Assembly (NCBI GenBank): GCA_019914945.1
Contig: CM034108.1
Span: 11,038,280 to 11,102,279, forward strand
Length of the DNA: 64,000 nt
Reading direction: 5' to 3'
Origin: Typha latifolia
Taxonomy: Eukaryota; Streptophyta; Magnoliopsida; Poales; Typhaceae
Below the pieces are notes generated by a model. The model had not been told where the DNA came from. It was given only the letters and a program-made list of their open reading frames with translations, and made no database searches. Position numbers and translations under genes: made by a program. Positions 21,921 through 31,015 of this stretch are shown here, in pieces (the stretch's first letter is position 1; each line of letters opens with the position of its first letter).

Positions 21921-22929
21921 ATCTAAAGAAAAATGATATTCAAGTTTTTATGTTTAATATGACTCTCGTAGCAGTTCTCACTTCTTAAATGCTTATTATT
22001 TTGTTAGAAATTCTTGAATGTATTTTAAGAGAATGTATTTTAAGAACATTCAATATGTTCATTCTTAAATATGAGAATTAAGATTTCATGTTGGATATGT
22101 CTTATATCAGAATAAATATTATTTTTATATATTAACTAGAATGTGGGGGTGTTAAATATTAAATATTATTTTGCTATGTGATAGTAAAATATTGAGCATG
22201 TTTATGCAAAATATTATGTGCTATTCATTTGATTACTATTAATGGTAATTATATATTTCAATATATGTGAAAAGATTATGTATATGAGATGAATAATGTG
22301 TATATTATAGAGCATAATTTACATATTGTAGCATGTAAATACTTTTCTTCTATAGTTAATAATAAAATTATTGATATGATATAAAATTTAAATGTAATTA
22401 TTTCAATCACTATTACATATGCATACTTGATAATTATCATCACGTAATACATGAAATTATTTTTAATAAATGTGGGGTTGTGAACTCTAAATTAAAATTT
22501 TAAATTTCGTAGAACTTTTGTAATTGACATGTCATATATAAGTTTATTACTTGTAAAGAAAAGTAGCCTAAAAGGATGAGGTTCTAAGACTAGCATTGTT
22601 GCTATATTTTCATTGGGATGGGTCTAAAACCCACATAATAACTCTGGGACTTAAGCAAATCCATAATAACTCTCATAATAATCAAAGCAAGCACATGAAT
22701 ATAAATAGCGCTACCTCGTATGAGAAGAAAGTACTCCTCTTATTATGTCCATGGTTATAGAAGATTGATACATAAGACTTGGTTCAAGTATAGTCGTCCA
22801 TCATTGATTCTTATTCTGATACAATTATTGCAAGGCGCAAATTCAAATTAAAAAGTACTTAGCATTGATACATAATATTAAAAAATTTGATATGATAATA
22901 ATATATATATATATATAATAATTTTTAAA

Positions 22930-23514
22930 TGTTTGTAATTTTAAATTCCTTAATTCATAATTTTATTTAAATTTAAAATTAGTAATTAAAGGAATTTAAA
23001 ACTCAAACATTACAAGAACTTTAAAAGTTCTATGACGATCATAACGATCATTTTAAAATGATTAATGGGCTAAATTCATTTAGGAGTTATAAGTTTTGGA
23101 GAAATATTAAAAGTCTCAAACACCTATAAATACCTTTTATGTCTATGAAAAATTTATTAAAAAATTTTAATTCAAATACAAAAGTTTTGGATATTTTTCT
23201 CAATTTTTCTCTTATATATTATTTTTTGATCGAACTAGAAGAGTGTTGTTCTTAAAGAGAAGCGTCAAAGGTCTATGCTATCTGCAAGAATAAGATTTTG
23301 GGTTCTTTATAGGAAAAATAGGTGGGTAATCCTGTACAGAGGGTGTCACTTTTTTTAGGCAACTACGCTTTGGAATGCCTCATAGGGCAAAGTTCCTTAA
23401 CTTTTTATTATTACTTATATTAAATAATATTTAGTTTTATTTTTTGAACACAAATCTAAATTTACTATGTGCATAAATATTGTTATTTTAATTCTTAGAA
23501 AATAAAAACTAGCA
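22930..23514. repeat. Right LTR of the non-autonomous element
   Basis: This is the partner of 21398-21920, somewhat longer because of indels. It ends in AACTAGCA just before the likely target-site copy AGAGG. Confidence 0.75.
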
Positions 23515-23922
23515 AGAGGTAGATCTTCATTAATTCTCTAACTGGCTATGTAAATTTAATTTGCAGGAATCGTCATTGAACTTCTGAAGTGGAACCAAAT
23601 ACCTGCAAAAATTGCTGACAAATCAGGGAGCACTCCTCTTCACTATGCATCGTTTATTGGAGATGCTGAAGTGGTTAAACTACTATTAAGACACGACACT
23701 CGTCCGGCATATATCTCAGACTTAGATGGCTTATTTCCTGTGCATGTTGCTGCTAGATGTGGCGCAGTTGCTGTTATCGGCGTGTTCCTCGAAAAGTGTC
23801 TTGATTTGGATGAGTTACTGAATAACGAAGGAAGAAATTTGCTTCACATTGCTGTCGAACACGAAAAGATAGAGTTGGTCAAGTATGTGTGCAGAAAGCC
23901 AGAGCTTGTGAAGTTGATGAAT

Positions 23923-24268
23923 GGTGAGGATTATGAATGGAATACACCTCTGCATCTAGCAGTAAGGAAAGGAGATCAAAAGACCGTTAGTCTACTGGTC
24001 GGAAACAAAAGAGTGTGTTTAAATATCATGAACAAGGACGGCCTAACACCTCTAGCTCTTTCTGCAACGAATATTGAAACTAGTTTCACGTATTGGGTGA
24101 GGATTATGAACGGAATACACCTCTGCATCTAGCAGTAAGGAAAGGAGATCAAAAGACCGTTAGTCTACTGGTCGGAAACAAAAGAGTGTATTTAAATATC
24201 ATGAACAAGGACGGCCTAACACCTCTAGCTCTTTCTGCAACGAATATTGAAACTAGTTTCACGTATTG
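23923..24268 (+). repeat. 173-bp tandem duplication inside exon 2 of copy 3
   Basis: Unit A is 23923-24095 and unit B is 24096-24268. By eye the two differ at two positions (ATGGAA/ACGGAA and GTGTGTTTAAA/GTGTATTTAAA). Since 173 is not a multiple of three, the second unit is read in another frame. Confidence 0.93.
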
Positions 24269-25081
24269 GCAGGTAAGCCTCCAACACTTTGAGAAATAAA
24301 TAAATGAAAATAATATAGCACATAAACTGTAACAAATTTATAATGCATGATTAAATATCATATCCTAATTTTTGCTATCCTTAAAATAGCTTCCTTTCTC
24401 TCTTTTTTATTTTCAAGGCCCCATGTGGCTGGATTTTTACGTGCTTGTTAATGTGCACTGCTACTCCAAATCTTCGTCACATGCAACTCATCCAAAACAA
24501 GATCGAGAAGGACAAGTCAAAGGAGGAGTCAGATAAACACGTAAACATGACCCAGAGCGTAGCTATCACCGCCATACTTATTGCTACTGTAACATTTGCT
24601 GCAGCTTTCACCTTGCCTTACAGAGACGATGGAACACCAACTCTAGCAAGGAGATACGCCTTCAGGGTGTTTGTTATCGCAGACACCTTAGCATTTATTT
24701 TGTCCATAATAGCCACATGCTGGATCACTTTTGGTGGGACACTTGCGCGTTAACTACATTACTTCCTCTAGCAGGTTGGTGACATTAGCGGCCAGATGCA
24801 TGGTTGCAGCGTTCGCACTGGGTCTATATCTGATGTTGGCTCCCGTTAGCAACTCCATTGGCATTGTTGTCTGTGTGGCCGCGCCTACTTATTTTTTGTT
24901 CGACAATCCTACGAAGTGGCACGCATATAGACTTGTGATGACAATCAAGAACAGAAGAGGATGGACAGGACTGTGCAAATCCTTTGTGACGTCGCGCTTA
25001 CTTGTACTTTCTATCTCTGTGGTTGTACTATTTGAAGTGTTTGTTTTAATCCTCATCTTTCTTTTAGCATTAGTTAAGTAG

Positions 25082-26200
25082 AAGATAATTTTTATGGAAC
25101 TATATATAATTTGTTTCAGAAACATACAGGGGAACTCTTGAAATGGCTTGTAATATAACTTTATTTCTATTCTACTTCTTAATTTGCATGTACTTGTGAT
25201 ACTACTTTCAATTGTAATATAAAAATTCGTTCAAAACACGAAAAATTTATTTATAACTTAAATGTTGAATTATAATTGGGTTATTGTGATGAACACCTAT
25301 AATATATTGAGTTAAGTATATGCTAATCATGTACTGCTTAACAAATTGCCATGTCTGACACCTAACGTTGGTTTTGTGACGTGTTGGAATTGGATATAAT
25401 TTTCGCCATGGGAATGATTCTCATTTAGTATATGAGATAATTGTTAACTAATTCAGTGATGAACTTGATCAATCTGAGTTAATTATAATTTTTCTAATCT
25501 ATTGAGAATATATCCTACATATAAAAATATAGAGTTGTAGTGATAAAGTGATCTGTCCGCTCCCTCACTCACTCATATCTAAAGAGAGCTCATAATTCAT
25601 CAATGGCCAGATTGTTGAGAGGGAGGAAGCTTAGCAATTCTTAGCGCATAGAAATTCAAGACATAGAGACGATCCTTTCTATCTAAAGAGTTAGCATGGA
25701 TCAATATCTCATATACTATGTCAATACATAAGTCTCTGATCTTAATAAAGTATTTAAATTAATATGACGAGCACTACAAATATGTGGAAGTTGAGCAATT
25801 TAAATCGACAATTATGAGAGAATAACCTAACTGGAACCAAATCAAACACAAACAACCCTAAAACTTGAACAATTTACGTGGTTCTGCTTATATAGCTGAT
25901 ATGCACAGGCGAAGATGACGAAAGGATCCACTAATAATATAACATAATATAGATAGAGATAATCACTCAAAATCAATCCCAAATCAACTATAAATCTCAC
26001 ATTAAAATAAAATATAGCATCGGATTCGTCTGAATCATTTGAACAAAGGCGAAAGACAAATTGCAATGTCCTTCCGTGGCCATTCGAACAACACGGTCAA
26101 TAGTGCAGATCTACACTCACAATTGGAATCATCTTAACGTCAAATTGCTTTAGCATTGCAAGTGTCAAGGGAACCTAATCTATTGTTTCTTTTCCCCTAG
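25082..26200 (+). repeat. 3' flank of copy 3, ending in an ankyrin-PGG intron 2 end
   Basis: 25082-26070 matches the flank of copy 2. From about 26085 the sequence matches the 3' end of intron 2 of copy 1 (TTAGCATTGCAAGTGTC and GAACCTAATCTATTGTTT) up to the splice acceptor CCCCTAG at 26194-26200. Confidence 0.82.
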
Positions 26201-26239
26201 AATCCATCAAATTGGATTTGTTGGTGTTTGGCACAGAAC
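26201..26239 (+). pseudogene. Relic of a fourth ankyrin-PGG copy (start of exon 3)
   Basis: About 39 bp matches the start of exon 3 of copy 1 (6173-6211) and reads NPSNWICWCLAQ-like, in phase with its acceptor. Homology stops at about 26240. The rest of that copy is gone. Confidence 0.82.
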
Positions 26240-26986
26240 GTCACATTTTCATGGAAATGTCTGAAAAAATTTGCAACTTTATGTTACTCTGAGCTTAAGA
26301 GATGACACCAACGAGTAAGGGAAGCAAGAAGGGGTTCAAAGGATAGCTGAAAATTGGTTACTGAAGTAATATTATATAGCTTTTAAACTATTTTAAACAG
26401 TTTATGCGAAGGAAAAATTGGGATTACCATTATTTAGATTCATCTGAGGGAATGATATATTTTTTTTCTTTTGAAAGAGTTCAAGAATTGACAATTACGA
26501 TATTTTGAAGAATATAATGAAAATTATAATATTTTGGAAGATTTTCAAAGGCAAATATGAATTGTAGTCAAAATGGATATGCACGTACCCACTTATAATA
26601 CCCTTATATGTGTTTTGCTATCCTACTTGATATCTCCAACAAGGAAGAGAGGTGGATAGCCATCCTCTAGAATGTGAATAGAAAATAAAGATAGCTGAAA
26701 ATATTATATCTAGCACCCTACCTTCTAGTTATATATATGACTGAAAAAAAAAAATTGTTACACATTGATATGCCAGAATAGATCTTCTCTAAATCTCTAA
26801 TATTAAGAGAGTTTTTTGAATGATTAATTTTACTTGCATCAGTGAGGTGATATCCACGAAACAAAGTAGACATAGACATCAATTCTTTCTTCTTCTTTGC
26901 AGATGTTATTTGTTCTGATGTACAAAATGCACTATATGCAACTGAGTCTCCTCTAATTTTATACAGAAGCAGACACTTCTTCTGAA
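26240..26986. other. Intergenic, no gene seen
   Basis: AT-rich sequence between the end of the ankyrin-PGG array and the 3' end of the DUF295 gene. The short frame at 26718-26996 on the minus strand has no recognisable features. Confidence 0.6.
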
Positions 26987-28087
26987 TTAGATCCACACTG
27001 GTTCAATCCTAAGAGAATGTTGATCACGAATAGGAATTGGCTCAATGCTCTTATCCTCCATACAGTATGCTGCTATCGCATGCGGGCCGCTTAAATCGAT
27101 CAATTTCCTTGTAAAATAGATGCAATTCTGTTGAATCTTTGATTTACCGACAGCCTTAACCGACACTGACCGGACTACGCCGATAAACAGAGCTCGATCA
27201 CCCAAGCTCTTCACAGGGATCCAAGCATCTTTAACGAGCTTGGACACACGAAAGCTGATATCTTTCTCCAAACCGCTATAGTCTCTTGAGACGACCAAGA
27301 GTTCACCATTTGATTCCACTAGGTACCTCTTCACACGTACAACCGTGTCATCTGGCCTAACCAAGGGACATTTCTTTGGATGCAACACTGCAGCAAACGT
27401 TGCATGAGGAAATCTAGCAAGATTATATGCTGTTAGCATTCCATTGTAGTCCAAAACATGCAGCTTCCGGTTGTAGAACGCTATGTCTTCAACCACAAAG
27501 TTTGCATGGAGAGCAAACCATCGATCACCTCTTGGTTGGCAAAATGCAATCGTTTGCTGTTGGCCCATGACCGCGACGATGCAATCCTCCGACGTCGGTG
27601 GCGATGAGAGCACCACCTTGGTGACATAACCTATCGATCCGTCTGCGAACTTCGCACCGTAATGAAACCGCGACAAGAGACTAGAAGGAAGATTGAACTG
27701 CTCATTGGAGAAGAGATTTAGCAGCGTTATGCTGAATTCCTTATCAGAGACCATGACCATCCATCCGTCTGAATACCCGCAGCAGCGGCTGCCTCGGAAG
27801 GCGCGGGGGAGCTTGATGTCGGCGAAGTTGCGCTGCGAAAGGCTAAAGAAACCGAGGTCTTCCATATTGGTTGGACGTGGACGTAGCAGAAGTAGATGGC
27901 CGACCTCTTTGTCTCCATTGCTGCAGGCCTCCATGTCTTCCTCTTTGCTGCTTACAGCGAGAGGAGAAGGGAGAGTAAATAATAGAGAAGTAGTAATTAA
28001 TCCGATAAAAATCCGAACTTTACTAAAGTTGTGAACTTCACGTACTGGTCGAGCGGTCGTTGAAGTCGTCGACTTCCTATAGGACAC
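26987..28087 (-). CDS. DUF295 (KIB-type beta-propeller) protein without F-box
   Basis: This single open frame has 366 codons. From about residue 65 it reads like the DUF295 domain of plant F-box/SKIP23-type proteins: LGFFSLSQRNFADIKLP, GYSDGWMVMV, ITLLNLFSNEQFNLPS, VEDIAFYNRKLHVLDYNG, NGELLVVSRDY, NCIYFT. These proteins usually start with an F-box that docks them to an SCF ubiquitin ligase. Here the first ~50 residues have no F-box pattern, and none is visible in the three frames of the 170 bp upstream. A second start at 27934 (Met52) would give 315 residues and may be the true start, since the domain begins soon after. It may be a stand-alone DUF295 protein or a 5'-truncated F-box gene. The substrate is unknown. 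Confidence 0.82.
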   Translation of the reverse strand: MSYRKSTTSTTARPVREVHNFSKVRIFIGLITTSLLFTLPSPLAVSSKEEDMEACSNGDKEVGHLLLLRPRPTNMEDLGFFSLSQRNFADIKLPRAFRGSRCCGYSDGWMVMVSDKEFSITLLNLFSNEQFNLPSSLLSRFHYGAKFADGSIGYVTKVVLSSPPTSEDCIVAVMGQQQTIAFCQPRGDRWFALHANFVVEDIAFYNRKLHVLDYNGMLTAYNLARFPHATFAAVLHPKKCPLVRPDDTVVRVKRYLVESNGELLVVSRDYSGLEKDISFRVSKLVKDAWIPVKSLGDRALFIGVVRSVSVKAVGKSKIQQNCIYFTRKLIDLSGPHAIAAYCMEDKSIEPIPIRDQHSLRIEPVWI

Positions 28088-29799
28088 CGCATTGGTTGGG
28101 AGTCTAGATTTGGAAAAGCCGTCTCCATCACTGGGTCAATAGCGTTGAGAAATATAGTGGCAATAATTAGATTGATGGGCTCCACCAATAACCTATGTCA
28201 TTGTCATGGTAACTGGAATCCGAGTTAGTTTAGGCATTTCATCAAACAGCTGCAGCTCACTAAGTAGAGATATGGGCTAGAGCCAGCAGACGAACAGGGA
28301 GGGAGAGAGAGATATATACCTTTTATATTTCTCATACTTCCTCGTGTTTGGCTTGGACTCTCCTTTCTTGGACGATCGGCGGATTCTCGAAATATATCCC
28401 GGATGTAATTGACGACTTGGAATTTTGGGAAGATATTTTTATTTATTTCTAATAGTATCTAAAATCACTATATGGAATACATAGGATTTAAAGAGAAGAT
28501 ACTCTATTTCAAGAATATAGAAGACAGAGATGCGATAAATTTTCATAGACATCCATTTCTTTTAAGGGGCCTTCTAGCGACTAATATGTAGCTAGAAGTC
28601 CAAGAAGGTTTAGGGTTACCAATTCTGGTTGCAGAGGTCTCCTATCTGCCTATCTGTAGTCCTACCAAGTGTTCTTCTTCCATGGTGCAAACCATAACGT
28701 ATGCCAAGTTAGGAAGAGTGAGTATACTTAATAGTTGGGTGTCTAGATCGATCCAAATTTAATGATATAGGACGCCACGCGCACCTTCTGTGTAACGCCT
28801 TCTTTTCGCTCGATGAAATGCCTAACTGAAATAAGGAGATGTGAACCTGGGTTGTCGTTTCTTGGGATCTTGATACAAAAGGTCTCTATAAGCTGACGCC
28901 GATTTTTGCGTGTTTGGAAGCGAGCTTCTTTATCTGGAACCTGTTTGAGATCTATCACTTTTTATGCAGACGAAGCCATCAAAGATCCATCACAAGTCTT
29001 AGAAGAGTCGAGGAGATTGAGGCAACAAAAAAGGTATGCAATTCTATGTGCACGGTGTTACATTAGCCCCAACTGCAAACCATTTAATCTTAAGCTCAAG
29101 AGAAACCAATTTAAATGTTTTAGGCATTGCACTATCTAGAAGTGTGTTTATCTGCGAAGAGCATGTTGGCTTCTGATAGTTGAAGGGATTCTTATGAAAT
29201 TCCTATGTTCATAATTTAGACCTTATTTGTCTGTATTCTTTTGGAAAGAAAAAGAAAATCTCCAGTTACAGATAGCAGTCTCTGTATTTCTTTTTTTCAC
29301 ATCATGAATGCCCTAATCGGCAGCGCCACCGTTTTATGTTCTTGAGTTGCTCTTTATAGGCCTCCTAACTCAAAAATTTGTCACTCTTTAATGTCTCTAA
29401 ATCTGTTCCAATCTTATTATCCTTATGTACTTCCTATGCATGATCTTATACTATTCATGATAGATAAATTTGGAGATGGAGTCAAATGAGATTGCTTCTA
29501 ATACCAGTCTTGCAATTCTGCAAAGAAGCCGGGGCAGATGTAAAATCAGAAAATATATTTGTGTCTCAGTGTCAATGTAGATCTAGAAGATTTATCTAGG
29601 ATACACTTAGTTAGGAAATTTATATTTTCATAAATAAACACTAGTAGAAGATTGTGATGTAATTCTCCATCTATGAAAAAGATGATGGTTTCTTGTTTTC
29701 CACAAGTTACTTATTGCCTTTTCTACAATATTTATACTGGCATCCAATATATTTCTGTTAGAATAAAATTGCACTCTAGATGTCAATTATTGCTCCCAC
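28088..29799. other. Intergenic, no gene supported
   Basis: The stretch lies between two minus-strand genes. One block at about 28971-29033 looks like a short exon on the plus strand (ATGCAG acceptor, open frame DEAIKDPSQVLEESRRLRQQ, then AAAAAG|GTATGC donor), but no partner exon is found and the protein is not recognised. Confidence 0.5.
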
Positions 29800-30667
29800 T
29801 CATACAAATTCTGATTCCCTGGGCTCCGCAGCACTTGTCTGGTGGATGTTGCTATCTGAGATATTCTTCGCAATCTTTATCTCTAGAAAGCTATCATCAT
29901 CAACATATGCTTCTACCCTTTTCCAATTTGTATTTTCTGGCAGCTCAAGGCGCCTGACATATCCCTGCTCCCACCATCGGCCAGTCCTCCAATCCCTTGC
30001 ATCAGATTCTTGGCCCCTCCACTGTCCACTGATATCTATCACCTTGCATCTGTCACCACTTACCTCTATGTCACATTTTCTTGTACCTACAGAAATGCCC
30101 AACTGAGAAGATAAATTCTCTATTACAAGGTCAATCTCATAGTGGAGGAATTCTTCTTTCTTCTTATTAGCCATTAGTTCATCTGATCTAAACATAACTA
30201 GTAAAAAATAAATCATTGATGTTTATCTTGCAGATGCATATGTTTAAGCACCTAGTGGTAGTAGAGAAGTAGCAGCATATATGTAAGAACTTCGGAGAAG
30301 GAAGAAAGAAAGTAGATGTGTTCAATTAAAAGGCCTTTTAACTCAATGGACAGATATTACCTGGCAGTTGAGCTCTCAGGACATAGTCAGAATTTGTTTC
30401 AAACCATTCAACACTTGTTTTGGAGCCACTGCGAAGCCCGGAGAGCAGAACATCTGATTCAAACTCCCACAGAGGGAAAGCATCAGCTGGATCAAAGAAT
30501 TTTCCGAACAACATCGGGCTAAAGAGTGAGCCCTCCCCTAAGACCTTTCGAGCAGCATCTCCGCCATGGGCCATTAGCAAGTCGAACGCAGCTTCTGTCA
30601 GAGACACACGCCATTTCTGTGAATTCAGATCGCCTAATCGAACCTCGAGCGCCCTTCGGGGCGGCAT
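29800..30667 (-). CDS. HSP21.7: 21.7 kDa class VI-type small heat-shock protein (HSP20-like)
   Basis: Two exons on the minus strand: 30667-30361 and 30086-29800. The donor is CTGCCAG|GTAATA and the acceptor TTTCTGTAG|GTACAAG. Phases agree and give 197 residues. The N-terminal part has the family block GEGSLFSPMLFGKFFDPADA followed by FPLWEFE. The alpha-crystallin domain covers about residues 85-180 (SDYVLRAQLPG, DISGQW, DWRTGRWWEQGYVRRLELPE, SFLEIKIAK). These blocks match what I know of Arabidopsis HSP21.7 (At5g54660), which is of similar length. It belongs to the ATP-independent chaperone fold; class VI members are divergent. A TATA-like CTATAAAG (30706-30713) is about 40 bp upstream of the start, and a perfect heat-shock element lies further up. 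Confidence 0.92.
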
Positions 30668-30705
30668 TGCCGTTCAATGGCGTTGGAGATGGCTGCATGA
30701 TTCTT

Positions 30706-30713
30706 CTTTATAG
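30706..30713 (-). promoter_or_regulatory. TATA-like box of the HSP21.7-type gene
   Basis: CTATAAAG on the minus strand lies 39 bp upstream of the start codon. This is close, so transcription would begin only a few bases before the ATG if it is used. Confidence 0.45.
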
Positions 30714-31002
30714 GGGTGAGGTTGCCTTTCAAAAAGTAGAGTACATATTCCATTTGGATTGCTTCAGAGTATATATCTCTCCAAGTGGAGAAATCCATGT
30801 TGATGACCTCACATATGCTGGTCCCACAACAATTATAGATCAAGTGAATTGCAGTCATCTGATCTTCGATTCTAGTGGCCCAAATCAAGAAATTGGAGAA
30901 GAAAGTTTAACAGCTTCCATATCTTTGACAACCAGCAGTATGAATTTCATATATTCATACTCTAGAAATTTTTGACAGTGTGTGGACTTAAACCCTGACA
31001 CT

Positions 31003-31015
31003 TTCAAGAAGTTTC
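31003..31015. promoter_or_regulatory. Heat-shock element upstream of the HSP21.7-type gene
   Basis: TTCAAGAAGTTTC fits the three-unit consensus TTCnnGAAnnTTC exactly. It lies about 336 bp upstream of the start codon of the minus-strand small heat-shock gene, the position and family in which HSF binding is expected. Confidence 0.65.

Larger units (their letters stand above)
21398..23514. mobile_element. Non-autonomous LTR element (LARD/TRIM-like) in intron 1 of copy 3
   Basis: Two diverged direct repeats, 21398-21920 and 22930-23514, flank ~1.0 kb of AT-rich sequence without coding potential. The outer ends are TGTTATTAAT and AAAACTAGCA, fitting TG...CA. The adjacent 5-bp stretches AAAGG (21393-21397) and AGAGG (23515-23519) look like a target duplication with one change. 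In copy 2 the same intron is only 141 bp and lacks this sequence. I found no clear primer-binding site or polypurine tract, and the repeats differ by many substitutions and indels, so it is old. Confidence 0.78.
20611..25081 (+). pseudogene. Ankyrin-PGG gene, array copy 3, damaged; truncated product still possible
   Basis: Exon 1 (20611-21325, 238 codons) is open and has at least four ankyrin repeats. Exon 2 starts at 23567 (TTTGCAG|GA). It contains a 173-bp tandem duplication (from 23923) that shifts the frame and leads to a stop at 24130-24132. The duplication junction supplies a donor TTGG|GTGAGG at 24097 in the correct phase 0, so splicing there would keep the frame. The old donor is CAG|GTAAGC at 24273. 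Exon 3 starts at 24418 (TTCAAG|GCC). The PGG motif has lost its glycines (FTLPYRDDG), and a 17-bp deletion near 24748 brings an early TAA at 24751-24753, after about two membrane segments; the rest of the domain continues in another frame to 25081. With the new donor the predicted product is 526 residues. Whether anything is made is unknown. Confidence 0.85.
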
